Assembly: GCA_029207755.1 (NCBI GenBank)
Contig: JARCOQ010000002.1
Coordinates: forward strand, 45,525,744 to 45,589,743
DNA length: 64,000 nt
Direction: 5' to 3'
Source of the DNA: Chamaea fasciata
Lineage: Eukaryota; Chordata; Aves; Passeriformes; Sylviidae
Shown here: one piece after another, positions 37,599 through 48,826 of the stretch
Layout of the letters: every line of letters starts with the position of its first letter
How positions within the stretch are numbered: the stretch's first letter is position 1
Position numbers and translations under genes: made by a program
The notes under the pieces: model-generated
The model's input: the letters and a program-made list of their open reading frames with translations, nothing else
Told to the model about the DNA's origin: nothing
The model's database searches: none

Positions 37599-38275
37599 TG
37601 TCTCGGTTTAGGAAGACAAGTATCTGCTAAGTAAAATTACAATCAGAGACTCTTTGGCAAAGATTTGAGAAATAGGAATAGTAGTTCTTTACTAGTATGT
37701 AATACAAAGCAAACAAACACACAAAAAAAAAAAACTCCCCCCCCCCACCAAACAACTACAGTATTAATGACAAACGACAACAGTACCAAGAACCTTGAGG
37801 GCTTTTTTTCACAAAACCCAGGGCAGTTTGGTTTCGGTGTCTCTGCAGGATCCTCAGAGCACCAAGCTGGAACAGTGGAAAAGTCTTGGGCTAGTAGCTG
37901 AGATGGCAGAGTGTCCTGGCAAGCAGGGGCAGGACGTCCCGGCAGGCAGGGAGTGCAGGGTCACGCTGCAGCAAAAAGAGCAGCGCCGAAGAAGTTCGAA
38001 GGCGAGGCAGAAAAGCGACTCAGCTTCTCCTCGGCGTGCTTTGCGGCGGCTGAGATTTTCGAGGAGCGGCCGACACGCGTCTCCCGAACGCCGGAAGCAG
38101 AAAAGCACGCAGCTGCCTCAAGCTGTGTCTTTTACCTGCGTTATCTCCCTTTTCCACCTTTTGTCCATCTCTTTGTTTCAGCCAAGCACTCTCAAGTATC
38201 CAACACCCGGTCCCCTTGGCAACCCGTGGGGAAAAAATTCCCCAGAGAAAGAAGGAACAAACCCAACCCCCAACA
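37599..38275 (-). repeat. 5' LTR of the provirus
   Basis: A 677-bp terminal repeat, TG..CA bounded, beginning directly after the primer site on the viral sense strand. Relative to the 3' LTR it carries A for G at 10 plus-strand sites (C to T on viral sense). They cluster at LTR offsets of about 20-70 and 295-380 from its left edge. Nine of the ten are followed by G and one by A. Elsewhere it keeps C where the 3' LTR has T, so it is the better guide to the U3 sequence. The sole transversion between the LTRs is T here against G at 31913. Confidence 0.95.
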
Positions 38276-38280
38276 GATGT
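38276..38280. repeat. Target-site duplication, right copy
   Basis: GATGT directly follows the LTR terminus CCCCAACA and matches 31701-31705 exactly. The empty site would read ..ccaag-GATGT-aaaatt... Confidence 0.9.
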
Positions 38281-41200
38281 AAAATTAAGTTCTTAAGTAA
38301 AACACTAAGAGCTCACTAGTCTGTACCATAAGCATATTAATTAAGAGAATACCACTCATAGCCCTTTGCAGCTAAAAGAAAAAATAAAGCTTGGGGTTTT
38401 TTCTTTTATATGGCATTTAATGATCACCCTATCTTTAAAAAAATCAGAAGAAAAAATTAAGTAGTCCTCTTACATTATGAAACATACTCAAACAATATTA
38501 ATTTTCTCAAATATAGAAATTATTTTAACTTGCTCTGTGGATATGATTTTAACTTTTTCCTTACTGATCTTGAATATTGAAAATTTGAATAATATTTTTC
38601 CAAGCAATTAATTACACAAGCCACTTGATTTTTTTTCTGTTTCTTAATAGAATGTCAATTTAATCATCCATTTAAGTGCAAATTCAGAATAAAGGCTTAT
38701 GAAACACTATTTTTTTGCATGATTAAAATTAACTTTCTGTGAATGTTTGTGCAAACAAAACTCTATGGCTCAGATGTCACACAAAAATGTACATAAGAAC
38801 AGCACAGTCTGAGGAATCATATGTAAATTATATGAACACTACTGCATTTGTCAGTAGTTGCACCCACTGCTCCAAGGGAAATGCCCACACAGCCCTTCTT
38901 TCATGCTGCATGCACAGCATGATTGCCAGGGGCTCTGGCACAACTTTTTTACTTTTTACTGAAAGGAGAGGGAGGTCAGCCTGTTACAACACTTCATTCC
39001 CGCAGTTCCTCCTGGGCAAACTGGCAAGAAACAGACTGGATGGGTGGTCTGCAAGCAGGGTAGGAAACTGGCTCCCAGAGCACTTGGAGGGCAGTGATCA
39101 ATGTTTCCTACTTAGGCCGGCAGCCTGTCACACGTGGGATTGATCCCCCAGTGATTGGTAGGAGGCCACACACAAAGCTCAACATCTTGCTTGTGAACTC
39201 CCACTCTGCAGCCTCAGCTGTGCTTTGTTGAGCAGGTTTGAGTGAATTACTAGTACGTTTTTGCAAGCATTATTTAGAATTTTCATGTTGAAGAACTAAA
39301 ATATATGTCTGTAGATATGTACTATTGTCAAACATATATTTTCCAATTCTAAACATGCAACACTTGACTAACCTGTAAGTGACAATTACATTTCTAAAAT
39401 AAGGTGCCTGAGTCTTTCTTCCCCCTTCTTACATGAGTGTGCAGAACTTAACAAGTAGTCCAATTTTCAGAGTTGCTATTGTGCTAATAATCAGAAGTGG
39501 CTTTCTGGGTCCTACACCAGTCACAGTGGGTAACATCTTGGCGTCTCTCCTGCTACCTAGAACTGATACAAACTGCCTGCCATCTGGTTTGTGGGAATGT
39601 GGCATCCTCTTGGATTTTGTGTCCCCTGTGACTCCTGACCCTGTTTCTCAGTATCATTGCTCTGCAAAGGGCGAAGAAGCTGCAGTAAACTTATGTGGCC
39701 AAGTCTCCAAAGAGTTCCAGAGGAGGAGACATAGCTACTCCACAAAGGTAGAAGAAGGGAAGTAACAGACCAATACCCACCCCTCTTTCCAAAAGAAGTG
39801 TAAAGAAGCAGTGAAGGTGAAAAGTCAGAATACAGACCAGTTTTGCCTTCTGTTGTATGAGACTTGCTCTTGATCTGCCTCAGAGGTTTCAGAACAGAAA
39901 TGAGAGGTGTATTTATAACCTCCTCCTTTGTGAGGAAGGTGGGGCAGACAGATTTTTTCTTCCATTTGCCCTCATACCCCATGAAAGTTGGAGTCTTGCA
40001 GGTGTCTCTCTGAAGCTAAGAAGAATGGTGGAGAAGGATACTGTTACATTCCCAAAGGAAAGACAACATCTGCAGATGCCAAAATACAAAACATATGACT
40101 TTGCCTAAATATAGGAAGTAATTACATTAAAGAAGAGTTACAAAAGGTAGCCAGAGAAAGAAAGGGCAGTGCATGTGATTAAGTTGATTGAGGGTATCCA
40201 CAAGCTTGATCCTAAATATTAATGGATATCAAAATTGCTGGAAGTGAGCTAGATCAAAATCTTCTAGTACTAGCCATGGATGGATTAGACACATCAAAGG
40301 CAGCTATCCTTAAGTCCAGAATGGATAACTAAATAATTAACACAGTACCAGTCAGTGATTTTTCGATGTGTCTGGTATGAATAGCAGCCATATAAATCTA
40401 AGAGAAGATTCCATGTATTTTTTGTGAATATATTTGAAATTTATTGTGTTTCCTTTGAATCGCTTCACACTAAACAGATCATACTGCACTAACATTGCTA
40501 TTTTAAGATACTAATATTGCTATATTAAGATATGGAGTAAAAAGAGTGTGTAGTAATGAGAAATAAGGGACTGAAAATCATTACCACTATAATGTCATAC
40601 ACAAGAACAGAAGCCCAAATAATTGTGCCTGTTAGTGAAGCAGAGATCTCTCATAATGATATGTATTCATACATTATAATGAAACCAATGTTAATATATT
40701 CGAAGGTAAAAGGATTGGATCAGAGAACATCTCATCAGAGAACTCTGTCATTCAGACTTATGAATCCTATTTACACCTGGTTAACAGAAATTAAAATTCC
40801 TAACAAAAAACTGTGTGAACATTTGCTTGTTTAATTAAAATTAAATATATGAGTCTATGCTCAAAGCTACCTTACATGAACACCATAAAACTGAAAAAAA
40901 AAAAACTAAATTCTTAAGCTAACAGCAACTAACTTGGTTGTTGTGGGTCAGATTCTGATCCCACTGGCTGAATATCTCTTCTGTCATCTGTGAAGATACA
41001 GAGATCAATGAAAACGTTAATTAATGCTTATTTTCAAAGGAAAGATGAAGATCAATAGATAAACGTATCACATTAAAAGTCTGTCACATTTTTCTTGGAA
41101 AATTATATATTAAATATGTTGCAATAAAATATTGCATTATTTTGAATAAAATGTATTAATTTTGTCAGTGTATTTTAAACTGGCGTATGTTTAATTTATA

Positions 41201-42819
41201 GCTTATGTATTTAACAAAAAGGATGTTAAATACTCAAATTCATAACAACTAAGAAGCTACCTAGAAGATAATAAAATTATTACTGCCCTGATAGATGCAA
41301 CATTTTAACTGTCTTCTTTAATAGGTAGTTGGGTTAAGTAGACAAGAAAAAAGCAGAAGCCTCTAAAACTACAGTAAGATTATAAAGTTCTTTGTATTCC
41401 TAAACACAGACTTTCTGATATGATCTGAAATTCTCTTCCTTAAAAGTATAGATGCAAAAATTCCCTGTTATTTGAAGAAAAATAGGGAGGTTTTCCACTA
41501 CCTAAAAAGTACCAAATGCTACATCTGCTCAATCCTCTTTGGCTGAGCAGTGGTCCTGACACCCCGTGCAACGGTTAGAACAGTTCAGCTGGGAAGTTGT
41601 TCCAGGTGCTCCTGGGCATAAGGGGCTGAAATCATAGCTCCTCATTCCCAGCAGCAGTTTGCCCCTGGCTCCTACCTTTCCCATGGATTAAATATATGCT
41701 ATGAAGCCAGAGCACCATCAAACTGAAACCTGTGCAGCCAAAATACTGCAGCTCAAACCTTCCCTACCTAAAGAGGCAGCATGGTTATGACTGGTGCTGA
41801 GCAGTACAGTACAAACAGATATTTATAAAAAAGTCTGTACTGTACAGACTAATCTACTTTTCTACATCTTCCCATGTTATTTCAATATCATATTTCTGAT
41901 TGGTGGTTTGCATCCAAGACATTTTGCAATCCTGTGACAAATGCGTCAAATGCAGTTAGAATCATTAGGGTGCTCTCTGTTATATGACACAGAAATTAGA
42001 CTCAATGAAATTCATAGAAAAAAAAGTGTTCCTCTTCACAATAGCCTCTCAATCAGAAACTCAGGTAAGGGGAACTAATGAACCTTTCTATTTTTAATTT
42101 TGAATTTGAAAATATAGAATATTACAGATCACTACCTATTTACACCATTGCATTTCTCATTTGCTAACAGCAACACTTCACTGAATCCTGGATGAATTCA
42201 TATAGTTAAGTAAGGAAAAAAAAAGTAGCTAATTACTTCTGATATTTAATTAAATTTACATGAGCTATTTATAAGTAAAAGGTAAATACAACTATTGGCA
42301 ATTTCTGCGTACTGCTCTAGCATGACCACCATGAAGAGGCAGAACTGATTGTTTGTCTACTTGTACTTGCTACAATTACATAAGAAAATCTGATTTTTAC
42401 AAAGGCATGGTTCTATCATCATCTCTCTGTCTTCTGCACTCCTTGCAAATGTAAATTCATTTATCACTACATATACTAAATGTGCAGATTCACCCTGAAC
42501 CTTTACCACTATTGTGGAAATTGGTTGATAAGAAATCAGCTGTCAATACAGAAGCCCCTCTCTCCACATCATGCTGTCTGCAGAAAAATTAAAATTCATT
42601 GGAAGCCCCAGTTCTGTCAAAGGACAATTTTTTCTTGAGTGACTTGTTTGATTTTGAATTCTCTTTAATGCCAGGCTTAGGTGATGAGAGATTAATGGAA
42701 GTGATTTAGAATGAAATAAAATACAGCTTCTATTAAATGACATTTAGAATGATGCCTCTGTGATGCCAGCCTACCAAAAAGGCCAATGAGACAACATGTT
42801 CTCAGAAAATGGCAACAGA

Positions 42820-43170
42820 AAAGCTTTGTTTTAGAGAATTCCTGCGCTTGCTTTCAAGTTTATTTTAAAAACAACTGCCTCTGGCATCCATCCCATGTTA
42901 ATTAAGTATTTGTTACTCCTGAAAGCTATCACGCTTTAATTCAGAGGGAAGCTCTCACTTCCAAAGATCCTTGCAGGTTTAATTCTTCCTCAGAAAGCTG
43001 TTTTAATCAGCTAAAAAAGACATTTTTGGTTTTATTCTGGAAAACAATGTACTAAGCACCTTTGGCATTACAGTTCTATTTCCTAAGAATTAATAACCAA
43101 TAAGGAGTTGTTTTATTGTGTGCCCAACAAATATTGTAAATTCTAACAGATCACAAAATTTCTTGCAGTA
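42820..43170. promoter_or_regulatory. Candidate conserved non-coding block
   Basis: An AT-rich, repeat-free block with several TAAT and octamer-like words ('gttaattaag', 'gctttaattcag', 'aagaattaataacc'), and no open frame worth noting. The call rests on texture alone. Confidence 0.15.
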
Positions 43171-44777
43171 ATCTGCAAAAGCTTATACTCCTTGGTTTAT
43201 TAACACCTACATTACACTTATGTTTAAAAAACAGTAATTGCTCCTTGATCCTTTATTCAAAACCTAAGTATAAATTGCAAGCATGGAAGAGATACTTCTG
43301 TCAAAGTCACCTCAGAAACTTGCAAAAGCTTAAGTTTAACAGGTAAGTGGCAGGAGGGCCTCATCATTTCAAAAGCCAGAGGTTCTCTCCAGACAGTGAC
43401 AGATCAGAAAGTTGTTTTCTGGTCACAGATTGCACTAATGGCTTACGAGAGTGCAAAAAACCCAACCCCAACCTGTCTTTCCCCTTGATTATTTTAACCC
43501 CAGTCCACACAAGCCTTAGTTTTTTGTCCCCGAGACTTAACTGTGAAGATCCTCCTTTAACCACTCCTGGTGAGAATGGAAGTTCACCTGAATGCAGTAA
43601 CAAATTTCTGTCCCTCCCTTTGCAGCATGAGGGATGTTACAGTGATGTCACCCCCCCGCACTAATGCCGAATTCCTAAACCGTCAGTGCTGCATTGGTGA
43701 TGGAAGCCAAAGTAAATCCTTGAATTTAGTGCTGAAAACTGGATCTAATGCTGTGTGCCTATGACTTCTTTCCTTTTTGGTAAGTGCATGCTGAGTGCAC
43801 ACTAACTCTTCCATGATTTGGCTTTAGTTTAATATTTTTAAATCTTTTGAAATCAGTGGGGAAATTCCTGCTCATTTCTGTAGCAGTAGAATTAGAACCT
43901 CTAGGTCACCTAATAGGAAACCTATAGGAAAAAGAAGACATGGTATGTAATTAGACATGTTTCTCCAGGGAAAAACGGCCCTCACATAATAGTATGTGCA
44001 GCTGTGTCACCATGCTCCTGCAAGAAAAGGTTAAAATTAGTCCAGATAGTGCTTAATGTGATGCTTCCATCTTAAAACTTCAATCAGATATTTTTCAAGT
44101 AACTTCAGACACAAAGTGTGCTGAGGTGAAAGATTTGAAATGAAACCATAGTATTATTAAGCAATCGGAATAGGTACAATGTACCAGGTATGTACAGACC
44201 TGCATCAAATGAGATTTGAATTTCATTACTTATCTGCTGGATCATCTGAGGCTGGGTCATCTCATTTCAATTCTCTGTTTATCTTCTGCACTTTACCCAC
44301 ACAGATCTGTCGGTCTTAGGAACAGGTACCAGCTACAGACTGTCTCCCATGCAGTACCTTTGAGCACAAGAAGACACTAACAGAGTTCAGCTTTTTCTAA
44401 GGTCTTTAAAAGCCATAATACAAATGACATGGTTCATAACAGGAATGTAGAATATCAGTTTATTTAAAAAACAGGTGGATACTTTTAATTATATTAAAAT
44501 AAGTTTATGTTAGCATGTTTTCAGTAGTGGGAAAAGGTTGATTTAGTTGGGATCTGGCCTTTGGTCTAGCCAAATGCTGAACTGATTCTCTAGATTTGAC
44601 ATACCCTTTCCCTGTGTAGAAATAATGATGACAAGATTTATTTTTGATCACTGAAACTCACACTAATTTTGCAGAGTGAAACTACCAGTTCCACCCCATT
44701 TGAAAATAAAGGGCTAAAAAAGAATAGCATCAACCAAGGAAATAAAAATAAATATCTTCTGAAATTGTTGTCCTCAA

Positions 44778-44891
44778 AGAAAAAAAAAACACCAAAACAA
44801 AACCCAAACCCCCCAAAAAACCACCAAAAACCCCCAAAAAACTAAAAAACAAACACCCCTCTCCCCCCCCCCCAAAAAAAAAAAAAAAAAG
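44778..44891. repeat. A/C-rich low-complexity tract
   Basis: About 110 bases made almost only of A and C runs, from 'aaaaaaaaacaccaaaac' through a run of about 11 C to a run of about 18 A. Such tracts are prone to assembly and sequencing errors, so their exact length should not be trusted. Confidence 0.9.
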
Positions 44892-47179
44892 ACTGGAATA
44901 AAGAGAACAGAACTGATATTAACAGTATTTGAAGAAGTAGAGATCTGGATTTATATCCAGTCCTTAATATGTAATTCAAAATCAAAGCAGGGTAGGACAC
45001 ACTGAGGAGTTTGGAAGAGTGTGGGTATATAAAAGACAGTGTCTTACTTTAAGGGTTCTGCTGGCAATTGAGGAGAGGGGTGACCTCCACCCTTGACAGA
45101 GAGGTGGCCTGCTTTTCTACGAGATGTTTCAACATCTCACAGACTGCAGAGTTACAACTTTTTATATTACACTGAATTCCTTAGAATCCAGGTTTATGCT
45201 TTACTCTTTGTAATGAATATCATTGCCTCAAAAATCCTTCTGGTTTCAAAGTTGTTTTTAAGATTGGGAAACAAAGGCAAATTAGTTCCGCTTTGTCAAG
45301 CTTGAGTTATTCTAAGGCAGTTTAACAAGTCTCTTTAAAGAGAAAAAATATCCCAGTTTCACAGAGGATCATGGCAGCTTTTCCCTGAGTGTTTTGGTGC
45401 TTAGAGACCTGCCTGTTAACTATTAATATCTACTGCAGGACATCCAGTCTGTGCCAGAGTAACACCGGCCAAGAGAAGCCCTCCCCCCGCCCCTGCTCCC
45501 TCAAGAGTCCTTTAGTATTTCCTCATTAGCATCCTGGAAAGGAGTCCACGTTTTAAACCCAAGGTCAAAGGAAACTCTGTTAACTCAGAAAATCACTCGG
45601 CTGCTTTGGGGCATTTCCTCAGGCAGGTCAAGCATCAAGAGGGCAGCCTGGGGCTCCTGGCAGGCCTGGGGCCCTCCCTCCCACTGCTGCCCCCCTGTAA
45701 CCCCAGCAGCTCTCTGGTGGGCCCCAGTGATGGGGAAGGGTTTCTGGATTTTTGGCTGGCAGCCCTGCTGAAGGGTTTCCATGGCCACCCGCTCACCCGC
45801 CCGGCTCCTGGCGGAGCCTTTGTGCTGCAGCACAGCAGGATGGGCAGGGCAGCCTCTCCCTGTGCACCTGCCAGCCACCACCTAGTGATGGGCTCCCTCC
45901 CCACCTGTGCCCCATCACCTCTGTGCCTGCATGCACACAACTATCTATTTCTTCACCTCCTTCTTCTTCTTTTTTTAATTTTATTTTTTTCCTTTCCACA
46001 GGTTTTTAAAAATTTTGCTTAAGAACAGAAACCATGATCTTATCTTTCCCAGCATTTCCAGGCTGCAAGGCTGGTTCCTGGTGCCATCACAAAGACTTAA
46101 GAAAACACCACCCTGAAGCAAGGGAACAAACCAAACAACAAAAGGCACTGTCTTGTGCCTGAAGCAAACCCTTCGGAGTTTTATGGACATACCCCTGTGG
46201 ACAGGTGGAACCCCAGCGCTTGCCAGCGTGGTGAGAGGACAGATGCAGAGGGCACTGTCCCCACAGCTGTCCCCCTCTGAGCACCTGCATCCACAGACTC
46301 CAACTGCCAGCCTCTGCTTGATGCGGACTCACAGGAAGGGTGTTCCACAATGGGCAGCTGCCACATGCCTGTAATCAAGGGGACCTACCAAGAACTACTC
46401 AGAGGCAGGTTAAAAGCCTGATCTTTCACACTCTCCCTACTTCCAGGGCTGATACGTAATGCACTGAAATGTGGAGCCAGGCTTCATCCCTATTAATTCT
46501 TAGGGATGAAAAATCAGAGATTATTTTTGAATTGGAAAAGGTACCAGCAGTCTTTTGAGGAGTCAATCTAACCCAAGCAAACACATAGAAAGAGAAAATT
46601 TTTTTCTCTTCTGCCAAGAGCCTACTTTCAAGGCAATTTCATTCTAGCTGCACTTCATTTACAAAATTACAGTTTTCAGTGGAACACATTGTTTCAAAAT
46701 TTATGTATATGACAAAAAAAGCCGTGTATGTTTTCCTTTCATACAAAGGAAAACTAGCTCCATGTAATTTGTCCAGCCAGCAGTACTTTTTCAATACTAC
46801 TTACAATTTAAGTCCTGCTGAGACCCATGAAAAATGACCAATTTATTCCAAATTTCTTAAAACCTGTTACTTCATTTGTAAGTATATGTGGCCCCAGATT
46901 TGCAAATCACTTTTTCTGCATACAGAAATCCGTGCAAAGCAGCTTGCAGGTTCACAGCTCAAACTGGAAATCTGCTGCCTCAAGGTGAATCGAAAGACTG
47001 ACAGACTTGTTAGTGCTATTATTACTGAAGAATGCTCACACTGAGCACCGTTTTACAAATAAGCAGTAATGCCTGCCCCGGGGAATTTAAACTTAAGCCC
47101 TTGTCTGTACAGCAGCTTTCATTCTGGGAACTCACTCGTTTAAACATTCACAGATTTCCTCTTGCACTCACAAATGCAT

Positions 47180-47237
47180 AGAGGAACAAGGAAATTGAGC
47201 CGCAGAGAGCTGAAGCATCTTCCACAAACAACACAGG
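47180..47237 (+). repeat. MIR-like SINE core relic
   Basis: The text 'gaggaacaaggaaattgagc', then 'cgcagagagctgaagcatct' and 'tccacaaacaacacagg' follows the MIR core word for word with substitutions (family pattern: gaggaaactgaggcacagagaggttaagtaacttgcccaaggtcacacag). It is an ancient amniote SINE fragment and independent of the adjoining CR1. Confidence 0.5.
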
Positions 47238-47360
47238 AGAGCTCTGAAAGACTGCCTTTAGGAAGCTTGGTACACAGATGCTGCTACTGCTCAGGAAGAA
47301 CAGAGTCCAACATACTAGAGGTGCACATCACAACTCTACATCACAGCCATGGAGAGGAGA

Positions 47361-48020
47361 TCAGGGTCCTGGTCAGTGGCAACCTGAACATGACCCAGCA
47401 GTGTCCTGGCAGCCAGGAGGGCCACCCGTGTCCCGGGGGGCATCAGGCGCAGCATCACCAGCCAGGAAACAGAGGGGATTGTCCTGCTCTGCTCTGAGCT
47501 GGGGTGGCCTCACCTCCAGTGCTGGGGACAGTTTTGGGTGCCACAATACAAAAAGATAGAAAGCTATTAGAGAGTATCCAAAGGAGGGCCACAAGGACAG
47601 CAAAGGGTCTACAGGGCAAACCAGAAATGGAGGGGCTGAGGTCATTTGGCTTGTTTAGCCTGGAGAGGATGGGACTGAGGGAAGACATCATTGCAGTCTA
47701 CAACTTCCTCAAAAGGGGAAATAGAGGGGCAAACACAGATTTTTCCTCTCTGGTGACAGGACCCTAGGAAATGGCATGAAATTGAGTCAGGGGAGGTTTA
47801 GGCTGGATATCAGGAAAAGGTATTTCACCCAGAGGGTGGTTGTCCATGGCAACAGACCCCCCAGGAAAGTGAGCACAGCACTAAATCTGCCAGAATTTAA
47901 GAGGTATTTGGACAGTTCTCTCAGGCACATGACGTGACTTTTAGGGATGGTGCTGCTCAGGAGTTGGACTTCATTGATCCTTGTGGGTCCCTTCCAACTC
48001 AGGATATTTTGTGATTCTAT
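47361..48020 (+). mobile_element. CR1 LINE 3' portion, plus orientation
   Basis: A 5'-truncated copy of the avian non-LTR retrotransposon CR1. It carries the end of the reverse-transcriptase reading frame and the 3' tail. Around 47520-47767 the frame reads CR1-like text ('IQRRATRTAKGL', 'LRSFGLFSLERMGLREDIIA', 'YNFLKRG'). The copy then continues through the 'ggggaggtttaggctggatat' and 'cccttccaactcaggatatt' tail to the terminus 'gtgattctat'. Roughly 100 bases seem missing or scrambled near 47410-47500 relative to a typical copy, and the frame is broken after 47767. An old, inactive insertion. Confidence 0.9.
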
Positions 48021-48339
48021 CAGTGTGCTGAGATCCCAGGGTGTGAGAGAGCAAACAGTGCCTTTCAAACACTGTTCAGTCTGGGGAGTCACACTTTTGC
48101 ATGGCACTTCATCCCTGCCACACTCAAAGGACCTGCAGATCCTGCTCATCCTGGCAGCCCTGGACAATTTTAGTGTCCAGAATCCTTCTGTAAGCATTGT
48201 AAAAAGTCACACATTTTTGAGAACAACCTTTATCATGTTCAGATTTTGTACATTTGAAATACGTACCTCGGCAGTTTTTATTTGGTGTAAGTGGCAAGGT
48301 TTAGCAGCAGGAAAGCTACAGGGATGACTTCTGTGATAA

Positions 48340-48826
48340 GACACCAAAAGCAGTCCCCATGATGGACAGAACCAGTTGCATCAGGCCCCAAGATGGATGC
48401 ACTGCTGGTAAAATCTTAGTCCATCAGCAACACTTTGATAATATGTTTAAGAAAAGTAAAAAATGCTGCATAGGAGCTGTGTAAGAGAGGTGTGAGAAAA
48501 ATGTGAGAGAAACAAGCCTGTAGACACTTAGATCAGGGAAGAAGGAGGAGGTGAATCAGGTAACAGAGCAGGTTCCCCTGCAGGCTGTGGAGAAGACCAT
48601 GCTGAAACAGGCTGTACCCCTGCAGCCCATGGAGGATCATGGTGATGAAGACATTCACACTGCAGTCCACAGAGAGCCCATGCTGCAACAGGCTCTTGGC
48701 AGGACCTGTGGCTCCACGGGGGGGCCCACGGTGGAGCAGCCCATTCCTGAAGGACTGTGCCCTTTGGAAAGGACCCGTGCTAAAGCAGTCTTGAAGAGCT
48801 GCTTTTTCCAAAAGTGTTCCCATGCT
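48340..48826 (+). repeat. Avian interspersed repeat with ~40-bp internal periodicity
   Basis: From about 48540 the sequence repeats a theme of 'gagcagg(t/c)t', 'cccctgcag', 'tggag..gaccatg', and 'acccgtgctaaagcag', recurring every few dozen bases. I recognise this as a family widespread in bird genomes but cannot name it with certainty; an LTR of an avian ERV is one possibility. The open frames of about 96 codons on both strands come from the repeat itself. The left edge is approximate. Confidence 0.5.

Larger units (their letters stand above)
31706..38275 (-). mobile_element. Complete, hypermutated, env-less endogenous retrovirus
   Basis: A full provirus of 6570 bp in minus orientation: 5' LTR 37599-38275, primer site 37576-37593, hydrophobic leader frame, gag, protease, reverse transcriptase, RNase H, integrase, purine-rich tract, 3' LTR 31706-32382. 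From 37216 to about 32500 every recognisable domain lies in the same reading frame, with no frameshift but about 25 premature stops, all TAG or TGA. No env frame lies between integrase and the 3' LTR. The 5-bp target duplication, absence of env, absence of a CCHC knuckle in the Gag I can read, and the RT words 'LPQGWKHSPT..CHG' and YIDD suggest class III (ERV-L-like). The Lys primer site is not the usual one for that class. The 25 premature stops and the active-site changes make it non-functional. Confidence 0.93.
38281..47179. other. Non-coding DNA right of the provirus
   Basis: No gene was recognised. The block 45580-46380 is GC-rich with overlapping open frames on both strands, which reflects composition and not coding. 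Two short similar words, 'attgctattttaagatact' and 'attgctatattaagatatg', repeat in tandem near 40493-40534. An A/C-rich tract and a possible conserved block are listed separately. Confidence 0.55.

Noticed and set aside
37599..38275. A polyadenylation signal (sense AGTAAA at 37688-37693) and a TATA box in the LTR.
   Set aside because: AGTAAA is a weak variant, and the GT-rich run lies on the wrong side of it. No TATA-like box was found where U3 should end, so no R/U5 boundary is claimed.
38880..38925. A palindromic 'gctgcatgcacagcatg' word that could be a small hairpin RNA.
   Set aside because: The stem is too short for a microRNA precursor, and no extended pairing flanks it.
43347..43664. 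A 105-codon plus-strand open frame with Ser/Pro-rich text.
   Set aside because: There is no homology I recognise, no exon boundaries, and an overlapping antisense frame.
45585..46380. A CpG island or gene in a GC-rich block with overlapping long frames on both strands.
   Set aside because: CpG dinucleotides are sparse. Frames occur on both strands with low-complexity Pro/Ser/Leu text and no splice structure, so this is composition only.
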